Shown here: one piece after another, positions 1-5,025 of the stretch
Numbering within the stretch: the first letter of the stretch is position 1
Layout: the number at the start of each line of letters is the position of its first letter
Assembly: GCA_022707725.1 (NCBI GenBank)
Contig: JAKJAB010000217.1
Location: 1 to 6,011, forward strand
From: Chloroflexota bacterium
Lineage (GTDB): Bacteria > Chloroflexota > Anaerolineae > B4-G1 > SLSP01
Direction: 5' to 3'
Length of the DNA stretch: 6,011 nucleotides
The notes under the pieces: model-generated
Told to the model about the DNA's origin: nothing
The model's input: only the letters and a program-made list of their open reading frames with translations
The model's database searches: none
Program-made: the position numbers and the translations under genes

Positions 1-590
1 GGGTAGATCAAGCCACTGACGCTGTCAACCGCGAGTAAGACCACCCGCACCACTTGACCTTTCAGCTTGGCCCATAGCCCATCGGTGCCCACTTCTTCAG
101 TTGCGCCAATCCCGGGCAGTTGATCCGGCACACTCTCCACGGCGCGCTGCCCAGCACCATCGAGCCAGCGATGCACGGTGCTGGCGGCTAAGGTGCAGCG
201 CGGGCGCGTAAGGCTGTCCAGCGGTCGCCACAACAGCCAGCGTTCCTGCTGCCCCATCCACGAACGCAATACTTCCGCCGTCCGCCGTAACGAGGTGCCT
301 AAGTGCTGCCAGTGATCCACGGCCGCACGATGCACTTCCCGCGCGTACCAACTCCCACGTACCAAGAATGGCGAGGTTTCCGAATACGTTTTCTGGCACT
401 CGTGGCACAGGTGCCGTTGCACCCGTACTGGCTCACGCCCCCCCAAGCCCCACGGATGTCGCCAATAGCTCCCGTTCTTGATCGTCCACCAACTGCCACA
501 ATGCGGGCACTGTTTCCAGTCCCACGCCGTCCGCTGGGCCGACTCGCGCAACTGTTTCAAGAAAGCTTTCCCACGCTCAACGATGTTCAT
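1..590 (-). CDS. DDE-type transposase, N-terminal 196 residues (3' end beyond the window)
   Basis: An open frame runs from an ATG at 588-590 to the left edge without a stop. In order it shows a four-cysteine zinc finger (CPHC at residues 28-31 and CHEC at 62-65), a basic stretch rich in Arg and Trp (about 74-140) likely to contain a DNA-binding helix-turn-helix ending in STVHRWLDG, and then the start of a catalytic RNase H-like core. In the core, Asp170 in GTDGLWAKLKG is the probable first DDE acidic residue, followed by a beta-strand pattern VVRVVLLAVDS. A very good ribosome binding site, GGGGGAAGG (596-604), sits five bases upstream of the ATG and fixes the start. The order zinc finger, HTH, DDE core is typical of insertion-sequence transposases of the IS1/ISL3-like type; I cannot name the family. 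The remaining DDE residues, the stop codon and the distal inverted repeat lie outside. Whether the element is intact cannot be judged. Confidence 0.85.
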   Translation of the reverse strand, partial: MNIVERGKAFLKQLRESAQRTAWDWKQCPHCGSWWTIKNGSYWRHPWGLGGREPVRVQRHLCHECQKTYSETSPFLVRGSWYAREVHRAAVDHWQHLGTSLRRTAEVLRSWMGQQERWLLWRPLDSLTRPRCTLAASTVHRWLDGAGQRAVESVPDQLPGIGATEEVGTDGLWAKLKGQVVRVVLLAVDSVSGLIY

Positions 591-745
591 CTGTGCCTTC
601 CCCCAGACTGGTTGTACTATCCTTAATCTGCACGCACTTCACGTTCTTGTCAAATCCGGGCGCGCCGGAACCTGCCAACACACTTTAGAACCGAGTCAAT
701 GCTTCAGGCCGGTAACCCTTGCGAAGGTTCTGCACGGGTTCCGTA
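591..745. other. Intergenic stretch, probably containing the proximal end of the insertion element
   Basis: This stretch lies between the transposase start and the stop of the propeller gene. If the transposase belongs to an insertion sequence, one terminus should fall here. A seven-base inverted pair, CGGAACC (666-672) and GGTTCCG (737-743), and a small imperfect palindrome, AACCCTTGCGAAGGTT (714-729), are visible. Neither can be shown to be the element end, because the other end is outside the window. The palindrome has no T-run after it on either strand and is not a convincing terminator. Confidence 0.3.
625..653 (-). promoter_or_regulatory. Probable promoter of the transposase gene
   Basis: A perfect -35 hexamer TTGACA (648-653) is followed after 17 bases by CAGATT (625-630), a poor -10 matching three of six consensus bases. 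The predicted start point leaves about 30 bases before the transposase ATG. A perfect -35 with a weak -10 is plausible for a lowly expressed transposase, but the call rests on spacing and one hexamer only. Confidence 0.4.
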
Positions 746-2548
746 TCAAAGGCGCTTCGGGATGACGAAAGTGTCGTGTTTCGCAAGCGCATTCGCAACC
801 GTCGCAAGGGTGGCTGAGCACGCCAGCGCAAGCAGCAGCGCGCCGCCCCCCACGCTCAACGCAGGCCGGACGGCCAGGATGCGCAGACGAGTAGGAAACG
901 CGCCTTCTCCGGCAATCGTCCAGATGGAAAACTCATCTACATCGCGGCATGTCACGGTGCGGGCGGCGGCGTCGCGCGCGCGGGCGGTCTCCGGGCAGGC
1001 TTCCCAGGCGGCGCCGGTCCAGCGCGCCAGGTAGACGCTCGCCTCGTCGCCGATGCCCGAGGCGGCAAGTTCCGCCGGTGTGTATGCCAGGGTCAGGTCG
1101 GCGGTGAAAGTGGTAACGCCAGGCCCCGCGACGATGGAATAAGCGCGCGCTGCCGGTCGCGCTGTAGTCTGCGCGGTGGGCAAACCGCCAGGCCGGACAC
1201 AAACAGTGAGTGTTTCGGGGAGGATGATGATGGACTCTGGCAACCCGCCGGTTACGGTGATGACTGCGCCGACACCGTCGAAGTCGAAGCGCCCAGTACC
1301 GGTGATCGTCCGTGTCTGGCAGATGGGGCAGGCGGTGCGGTAGACGCGCTGCCCGGTAGCGTAGTTCGAGGTCCAGGCGTACAAATAACCGTCGAAGGGG
1401 ATCAGTTGCGCGGCGAAAGTTTCCGTATAGCCAAAGCCACCCGTGTTCTGCTGCGTCCAGGTCACGCCGTCGGTCGTGCGCCAGACTTCCGCGCCGTCGA
1501 CCTGGTTCATCGTGGCGAGGTAGAGCGCGCCGTTGTAGACCATCGCGCCATCGACGACGGTGCGGGTGTTGTCCGGGTCCGCGCCCACGGTCTGCCCCAC
1601 TGCTTCCCACGAACCGGGAGCGCCCGTGGCACTGCGGTAAATGCGTAGCGGGCCGCCGCCATCGCGCCCATCATACGCGCCCGCCGCGATGTAGATGTAC
1701 CCGTCGAACGCGCCGGCAATTTCCACGCGATTGCGATCCGTTGCCGTGAAGACCTGCGTCCACGTCGCCAGATCGTCCGTCCGCCAGACGCTGCCGCTGA
1801 CCACTTCGCTGGCGATGCCCACGTACAGAGCGTCGCTGAACACCCCTGTCGAAGCGATAAGGGTATTGGATATCGAACCAAAGCCGCTCTTGTTCTTTTG
1901 CATCCACTGCGCGCCATCCTGTGTACACCACACCTGCGCGCCGGTTTGCGCATTCTGCGTGCCGCCGCACAGCCAGCCCTGGAAGACCTGTATATCCTTG
2001 AAGTTGGTGTTCTGCACGTCGCCAAAGCCGGCCTCGATCACCGGGGTCCACGAGTTGCGGTCGCCGGTGGCGCTGCTGTAGACGAGTGTGCCGTAGGTGC
2101 TACTGCCGCCGTTGGCGGTGCTGGCGTAGAGCGCGCCGCCAAAAACAGCCAGGCTGTCAATATGATCGTTCTGTGTCACCGGGGTATTGCCAAAAGGGAG
2201 AGCGTTTACAGCAGCGACTTCTTCCCAATCCGCCTGCCCGGTGGGGACGCGGACGCCGGCTTTCGTCCGCCAGAGCCGCGCGCCGTAGGCGTTGTCCGCC
2301 TCCATGCCCACGTAAAGCTGATCGTCGAAGACGGCGACCTCGAAGCCTTCTTCGCTGCTGTAATCAGTGCTATTGGGGCCGGTCCCCATACCGAACGCGC
2401 CATCGTTGACCGGCACCCACGCGGGGCACGGCCCGGCGAACGTATCGGGCGGCAGCGCATCGCCGGCGGCGGCAGTGCGCCACACCAGCCCCATCGACAC
2501 AGCACACATGACAGTAATGCCTATCAGGACCCAGTGACGATATAGCAT
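746..2548 (-). CDS. Secreted, membrane-anchored seven-repeat beta-propeller protein
   Basis: A 600-residue protein with an N-terminal signal peptide (hydrophobic about 6-22, likely cleavage near AAAG, 26-29). Seven repeats follow, each with a strand like LYVG or LYLAT, a loop, then a strand like VWRT or VYRT and often TDG. They begin near residues 78, 140, 192, 241, 285, 342 and 389, about 44-62 apart, which fits one seven-bladed propeller. Residues about 411-547 form a separate beta-rich domain ending in DEFSIWTI. Residues about 565-587 are a hydrophobic helix followed by a short tail with KRL, so the protein is probably exported and anchored by its C-terminus. The sialidase/BNR-like repeat look is a fold resemblance only: I see no catalytic motif, and ligand binding or adhesion is a guess. 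Cys41 and Cys407, both in Cys-Pro, bracket the propeller and might pair. The start is supported by the signal peptide and a TATAAT just upstream; no Shine-Dalgarno sequence is visible. Confidence 0.85.
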   Translation of the reverse strand: MLYRHWVLIGITVMCAVSMGLVWRTAAAGDALPPDTFAGPCPAWVPVNDGAFGMGTGPNSTDYSSEEGFEVAVFDDQLYVGMEADNAYGARLWRTKAGVRVPTGQADWEEVAAVNALPFGNTPVTQNDHIDSLAVFGGALYASTANGGSSTYGTLVYSSATGDRNSWTPVIEAGFGDVQNTNFKDIQVFQGWLCGGTQNAQTGAQVWCTQDGAQWMQKNKSGFGSISNTLIASTGVFSDALYVGIASEVVSGSVWRTDDLATWTQVFTATDRNRVEIAGAFDGYIYIAAGAYDGRDGGGPLRIYRSATGAPGSWEAVGQTVGADPDNTRTVVDGAMVYNGALYLATMNQVDGAEVWRTTDGVTWTQQNTGGFGYTETFAAQLIPFDGYLYAWTSNYATGQRVYRTACPICQTRTITGTGRFDFDGVGAVITVTGGLPESIIILPETLTVCVRPGGLPTAQTTARPAARAYSIVAGPGVTTFTADLTLAYTPAELAASGIGDEASVYLARWTGAAWEACPETARARDAAARTVTCRDVDEFSIWTIAGEGAFPTRLRILAVRPALSVGGGALLLALACSATLATVANALAKHDTFVIPKRL

Positions 2549-2554
2549 AACGCC

Positions 2555-2582
2555 ATTATATCTGGGGCGCGCAAGACGACAA
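2555..2582 (-). promoter_or_regulatory. Promoter of the propeller gene, predicting a nearly leaderless mRNA
   Basis: A perfect TATAAT (2555-2560) lies 16 bases after TTGTCG (2577-2582), which matches four of six -35 bases. Only six bases separate the -10 from the ATG at 2548, so a normal start point would fall at or within a base or two of the ATG. This agrees with the absence of a ribosome binding site in front of the gene. Confidence 0.5.
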
Positions 2583-2618
2583 AAGGAAGGGTAAAAACCC
2601 CATCTTCAGGATCTACGC

Positions 2619-3284
2619 TTATGTCGCAGAGCGCTTCCGGCGCTTTGTGATGAATATCCCCCCTAAGGCGATCCCGGGGATCGCCAGGGCATAAGGCCAC
2701 AAGGATGTGGCGAGCAACCGACGGATTTTCACGGATGTTGTGTTATCGAAACACAGGGTTTGTACCTGGATGTTGTACCAAATCGTAAAAGTATTGTCCG
2801 GTGTGGTCGGTGTCATATCCGTAAATGTAACCTCAATCTGCTCACAAGCAGGTTGAGGGGTAATCACAGCAGCGTACTCCTGCCCAAATGGATATTCAGA
2901 AGGTAGTTCTGGCACATACGGCCCTGCCGGCAACATCGGCATTGTATCCTCCCACGGCTCCTCACATCCAACATACGACCAGGCGATGCTTGGAGGTTCA
3001 GATACAACGACGCCAGCATCATCGCTAACCCATTCTACTTGCATCCAGACTTGTTTATGTGCCGTAGGCAGCGGGACGTTTTCCACAAGAATGCTTACGG
3101 TGTAACTGTAAGCGTTAACAATAACTGGTCCGGCTGTCGCGCCTCCTTGTCGCCAGGAACTATAGCCTTGTGGATTATTCCACCAAGGAGGTGGATTTCC
3201 TCCACTTGCATTCACGACGACTGTCAATAACAAGACGGCAAACACAGCAGAGAATATCACCCCAATCTTCAATCCCCATTTCAT
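2619..3284 (-). CDS. Exported protein of unknown function with C-terminal membrane anchor
   Basis: I do not recognise this 221-residue protein. It has a signal peptide (Lys2 and Lys6, hydrophobic 8-25, likely cleavage after VNA at 24-26), then a Pro/Trp/Gly/Asn-rich segment (about 27-48). A beta-rich ectodomain (about 52-185) follows, with cysteines at 107, 147 and 178. A hydrophobic segment (about 193-213) ends in the basic tail KRRKR (214-218). The segment plus basic tail resembles a stop-transfer anchor and also the general plan of sortase/exosortase sorting signals, but no LPxTG or PEP motif is present. The start is fixed by AAAAGGAGA (3291-3299), six bases before the ATG. It lies 32 bases downstream of the 38-residue peptide gene on the same strand, most likely co-transcribed from 3551-3579. 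It is visibly less GC-rich than the flanking genes, which may reflect recent acquisition. Confidence 0.8.
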   Translation of the reverse strand: MKWGLKIGVIFSAVFAVLLLTVVVNASGGNPPPWWNNPQGYSSWRQGGATAGPVIVNAYSYTVSILVENVPLPTAHKQVWMQVEWVSDDAGVVVSEPPSIAWSYVGCEEPWEDTMPMLPAGPYVPELPSEYPFGQEYAAVITPQPACEQIEVTFTDMTPTTPDNTFTIWYNIQVQTLCFDNTTSVKIRRLLATSLWPYALAIPGIALGGIFITKRRKRSAT

Positions 3285-3316
3285 TTTGCGTCTCCTTTTG
3301 AGATGCCATCAGCTCA

Positions 3317-3433
3317 TCACTCGAAATCTTCAGCTTCAAGGTCCACCACAGACAGTGGGCTTCCCGCCTGGATTTCCAGGTCGCCCTCGTAGACAATCTC
3401 AGGGGATACATAATCATCATGCGATAACACCAT
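3317..3433 (-). CDS. 38-residue peptide, possible lasso-type RiPP precursor
   Basis: A small gene of 38 codons plus TGA, starting at ATG 3431-3433. It has the best ribosome binding site in the window (AAGGAGGG, 3440-3447, six bases from the ATG), a near-consensus promoter upstream and an exported-protein gene 32 bases downstream. The N-terminal part has Tyr8, Pro11, Ile13 and Gly17 in the exact spacing YxxPx(I/L)xxxG, the leader motif that the recognition protein of lasso peptide systems binds. If the core starts at Gly24, it reads GSPLSVVDLEAEDFE. Asp at core position 8 could close an eight-residue isopeptide ring on Gly1, leaving a seven-residue acidic tail. Against this, the Thr usual two residues before the core is Gln22, and no cyclase, protease or recognition protein lies in the window. 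That it is a real gene is well supported by its signals; that it is a lasso precursor is inference. It could be another RiPP class or an unmodified peptide. Confidence 0.75.
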   Translation of the reverse strand: MVLSHDDYVSPEIVYEGDLEIQAGSPLSVVDLEAEDFE

Positions 3434-3439
3434 AGTCTG

Positions 3440-3447
3440 CCCTCCTT
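3440..3447 (-). promoter_or_regulatory. Strong ribosome binding site of the 38-residue peptide gene
   Basis: AAGGAGGG on the minus strand, six bases before the ATG, is almost fully complementary to the 16S rRNA 3' end. It is the main reason for accepting this very short reading frame, and it selects this ATG over the in-register alternatives further in. Confidence 0.8.
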
Positions 3448-3550
3448 TCGTTTAACCTTGACCTACATCAAAAACAATCATTGGAACTATGCGTTCGTTC
3501 AAGAGGAAGCAGAGACACACAGGGGAGGTGTAGCGCGCCTTTCTATTTTC

Positions 3551-3579
3551 ATTATAGAAGCAATCCCCTTGTCAGTCAA
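3551..3579 (-). promoter_or_regulatory. Near-consensus promoter of the peptide/exported-protein unit
   Basis: TTGACT (3574-3579), a 17-base spacer, then a perfect TATAAT (3551-3556): eleven of twelve consensus bases at optimal spacing, the strongest promoter in the window. Transcription should start near 3544, giving a leader of about 110 bases before the peptide ATG at 3433. A CCTCC in that leader (complement of 3523-3527) could pair with the GGAGG of the peptide's ribosome binding site, but five base pairs is weak evidence for regulation. Confidence 0.75.
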
Positions 3580-3590
3580 GCCCTGGAGTC

Positions 3591-3610
3591 AAGATGCAAG
3601 ATGCAAGATA
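3591..3610. repeat. Short tandem repeat, AAGATGC about three copies
   Basis: AAGATGC, AAGATGC, AAGATA run head to tail between the two divergent promoters. Just before them, AGTCAAG occurs twice (3574-3580 and 3587-3593), the first copy overlapping the -35 of the minus-strand promoter. These could be regulator sites or simple slippage repeats; the sequence alone does not decide. Confidence 0.6.
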
Positions 3611-3642
3611 CTCGCACTACACAGAGTCGTCGATTCGCTCAT

Positions 3643-3671
3643 TCGCCATTTTCCGCAGAGCGTGCTATACT
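3643..3671 (+). promoter_or_regulatory. Promoter of the FtsB-like/phosphatase unit
   Basis: TCGCCA (3643-3648, four of six -35 bases), a 17-base spacer and TATACT (3666-3671, five of six -10 bases) give a sound promoter. Transcription should start near 3678, about 47 bases before the ATG at 3725. It diverges from the minus-strand promoter at 3551-3579, with about 63 bases between the two -35 elements. Confidence 0.55.
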
Positions 3672-3724
3672 GCACATCAATCACAATGGACCGGAAAAGC
3701 TGATAGCTGAACACTGAGAGCGAA

Positions 3725-4132
3725 ATGACCAAAAAAGAAGAAACCAGTCCTACCATCAAACGCATCTCGTGGATTCTCTGGAGCGGTTTGGCAGTGCTGA
3801 TTATCACGCTGATCTCCGCCTTCTCCCGCGCATGGACGACAAACCAGGCGTTGCAGGCCGAAATCGCCACACTCGCGCCGATGCTCACCGCCGCCTATGA
3901 AGAACAGGCCACGTTGCAGGCCCGGCTCGATTACGTGCAGAGCGACGCCTATATCGCCGAATGGTCGCAAGTTCACGCTGGGATGACGCTGCCCGAAGAG
4001 ACGCTGGTCGTCCCGGTTGTGCCTACGACCACACCGACCCCCATCCCCACACCGACGCTGGTTCCCACACCTACCCCCACCCCGCTGCCCTTCTGGCAGA
4101 AATGGTGGCGCGCATTGACCGGTGACAAATAG
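3725..4132 (+). CDS. FtsB/DivIC-like septum formation initiator protein
   Basis: A 135-residue bitopic membrane protein. A short charged cytoplasmic N-terminus (1-14) precedes one transmembrane helix (about 15-33). A coiled-coil-like stretch follows (about 38-70, TTNQALQAEIATLAPML onward), then the family's characteristic end, with DYVQSDAYIAEW (69-80) and GMTLPEETLVVPV (86-98). FtsB/DivIC proteins hold together the FtsL-FtsQ part of the divisome outside the membrane. Beyond the usual end comes a Thr/Pro-rich linker (about 100-122) and a Trp-rich, basic tail FWQKWWRALTGDK (123-135), an extension I associate with Chloroflexota members of the family. The ATG has only a weak GAGAG (3716-3720) before it. 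Its TAG shares one base with the GTG of the phosphatase gene, so the two are probably translationally coupled. The family call rests on architecture and the conserved segment, not on strong identity. Confidence 0.75.
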   Translation: MTKKEETSPTIKRISWILWSGLAVLIITLISAFSRAWTTNQALQAEIATLAPMLTAAYEEQATLQARLDYVQSDAYIAEWSQVHAGMTLPEETLVVPVVPTTTPTPIPTPTLVPTPTPTPLPFWQKWWRALTGDK

Positions 4133-4992
4133 TGCCTGACCCTCTTACCCTTGCCATCCAGGTGGCTCGCGAGGCCGGCACCGTCGTCCGCCAGGGCTTC
4201 GGAAAGGTGCAACGCCTCGACTTCAAAGGCGCGGTGAACCCTGTCACCGAGACCGACACCGCCGCCGAGGCACTGATCCTCGCCCGCCTGCGCGCCGCCT
4301 TCCCCGAACACGCGATCCTGGGCGAAGAGACGGGCGGCAGCCCGTGGAACGTCCCCGGCCCCATCTGGCTCGTCGATCCACTGGACGGGACGAACAACTT
4401 TGCGCACGGCTTCCCGCATTTCTGCGTGTCCATCGGGCTGATGAGCGCGGGGGAACTTCAGGTTGGTGTGGTTTACGATCCACTGCGAGATGAGCTGTTC
4501 ACCGCGCAGCGCGGCGCGGGGGCGACGCTCAACGGCGCTCCCATCCACGTGACCTCTGTAGCGCGGCTGGCGGACGCCTTCCTGGCGACCGGCTTCGGCT
4601 ACAATCGCCGCGTCGCCGCCGACAACAACACGCGCCGGCTGGATGATTTCCTGCGCCGCTCGCAGGGCGTGCGCCGGGCCGGTTCGGCGGCGCTGGATAT
4701 GGCCTATGTCGCCTGCGGGCGCTTCGACGGTTATTGGGAATCGTATCTCAGCCCGTGGGATTTGGCGGCGGGCGTGCTGCTGGTGCAAGAGGCCGGCGGG
4801 CGCTGCTCCGATTACAGCGGCGGGACGGCGCACCTGCATTCCGGACGTGAAGTCCTCGTCAGCAATGGCTTGATCCACGGCGAGATGCTGCGCGTGCTGC
4901 GCGAAGGCCCCGCTGCCCCGCATCCCGATTTCCCTTGGCTCGGCCTAAAGAGGCCGAGCCAAAAGGGCAAAGCCCTACGGTCTAAACTCTAG
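4132..4992 (+). CDS. suhB: Inositol monophosphatase family protein (SuhB-like)
   Basis: A 286-residue Mg-dependent sugar-phosphate phosphatase. The metal-binding signatures are complete: TETD (39-42), GEE with Glu66, the main motif DPLDGTNNFAHGFP (82-95) with Asp82 and Asp85, and the second signature WDLAAGVLLVQEAGG (209-223) with Asp210. Family members hydrolyse inositol 1-phosphate, and some act on fructose 1,6-bisphosphate, histidinol phosphate or 3'-phosphoadenosine phosphate; which substrate applies here cannot be read from the sequence. Translation starts at a GTG that shares a base with the preceding TAG, with no good ribosome binding site of its own, which points to coupling. The catalytic domain ends near residue 258. 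The tail from about 269 to 286 is encoded by hairpin DNA (4935-5015) and is probably not part of the fold. The gene converges on mutY, with 33 bases between the stops. Confidence 0.9.
   Translation: MPDPLTLAIQVAREAGTVVRQGFGKVQRLDFKGAVNPVTETDTAAEALILARLRAAFPEHAILGEETGGSPWNVPGPIWLVDPLDGTNNFAHGFPHFCVSIGLMSAGELQVGVVYDPLRDELFTAQRGAGATLNGAPIHVTSVARLADAFLATGFGYNRRVAADNNTRRLDDFLRRSQGVRRAGSAALDMAYVACGRFDGYWESYLSPWDLAAGVLLVQEAGGRCSDYSGGTAHLHSGREVLVSNGLIHGEMLRVLREGPAAPHPDFPWLGLKRPSQKGKALRSKL
4935..4962. repeat. Perfect 12-bp hairpin within the 3' end of the phosphatase gene
   Basis: TTGGCTCGGCCT (4935-4946) and AGGCCGAGCCAA (4951-4962) are perfect reverse complements around the loop AAAG. It lies inside the coding sequence and no clear T-run follows on either strand. 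It may be a palindromic repeat unit or an accessory part of the terminator next to it rather than a terminator by itself. Confidence 0.8.
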
Positions 4993-5015
4993 CCCGCAGG
5001 GCTTTGCCCTTTCGG
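4959..5015. terminator. Probable bidirectional terminator between the convergent phosphatase and mutY genes
   Basis: A 15-base perfect inverted repeat, AAAGGGCAAAGCCCT (4962-4976) with its complement at 4998-5012, extends to 22 positions (4959-4980 with 4994-5015) with two A-C mismatches. On the minus-strand RNA both mismatches become G-U pairs, so the mutY transcript would fold into an unbroken 22-bp stem, followed by UUUU overlapping its 3' side (4961-4964). The plus-strand version has the same 15-bp core but only UUU within the stem. The phosphatase stop codon (4990-4992) sits in the loop. Position, between convergent stops, supports termination in both directions, more strongly for mutY. 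Confidence 0.7.
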
Positions 5016-5025
5016 CGCGTGGGCT

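Noticed and set aside
97..408. A 103-codon minus-strand frame over the transposase
   Set aside because: It lies out of frame with the transposase, which has the zinc finger, the DDE motif and the ribosome binding site; this frame has none of these.
714..729. AACCCTTGCGAAGGTT as a terminator of the propeller gene
   Set aside because: The stem is short and bulged, and no T-run follows on the minus strand.
933..1610. A 225-codon minus-strand frame within the propeller gene
   Set aside because: Its Arg/His-rich composition is typical of a shifted reading of the GC-rich propeller gene, which has a signal peptide, repeats and anchor in the correct frame.
1898..2545. A 215-codon plus-strand frame opposite the propeller gene
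   Set aside because: Antisense to the well-supported signal peptide and first repeats; no promoter, ribosome binding site or domain seen.
2587..2601. GGGT/ACCC hairpin with a T loop after the 221-residue gene, as a possible terminator
   Set aside because: The stem has only four base pairs and the T-run is in the loop, not after the stem.
3175..3420. An 81-codon minus-strand frame spanning the peptide gene and the start of the 221-residue gene
   Set aside because: It overlaps two better-supported genes in another frame, and its ATG has no ribosome binding site.
3499..3554. A 17-codon frame (MKIERRATPP...) in the leader of the peptide unit
   Set aside because: Its ATG overlaps the -10 element, so it would lie upstream of the predicted transcript start and not be translated.
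4026..4092. The ACC/CCC-rich stretch as a DNA repeat array
   Set aside because: It is irregular at the DNA level and is explained by a Thr/Pro-rich protein linker.
3973..4923. A 316-codon open frame on the minus strand opposite the phosphatase and the FtsB-like tail
   Set aside because: It is antisense to two clear protein families, shows no recognisable domain, and its Gly/Val repeats are the reverse reading of the Thr/Pro codons. Long antisense frames are expected in GC-rich DNA.
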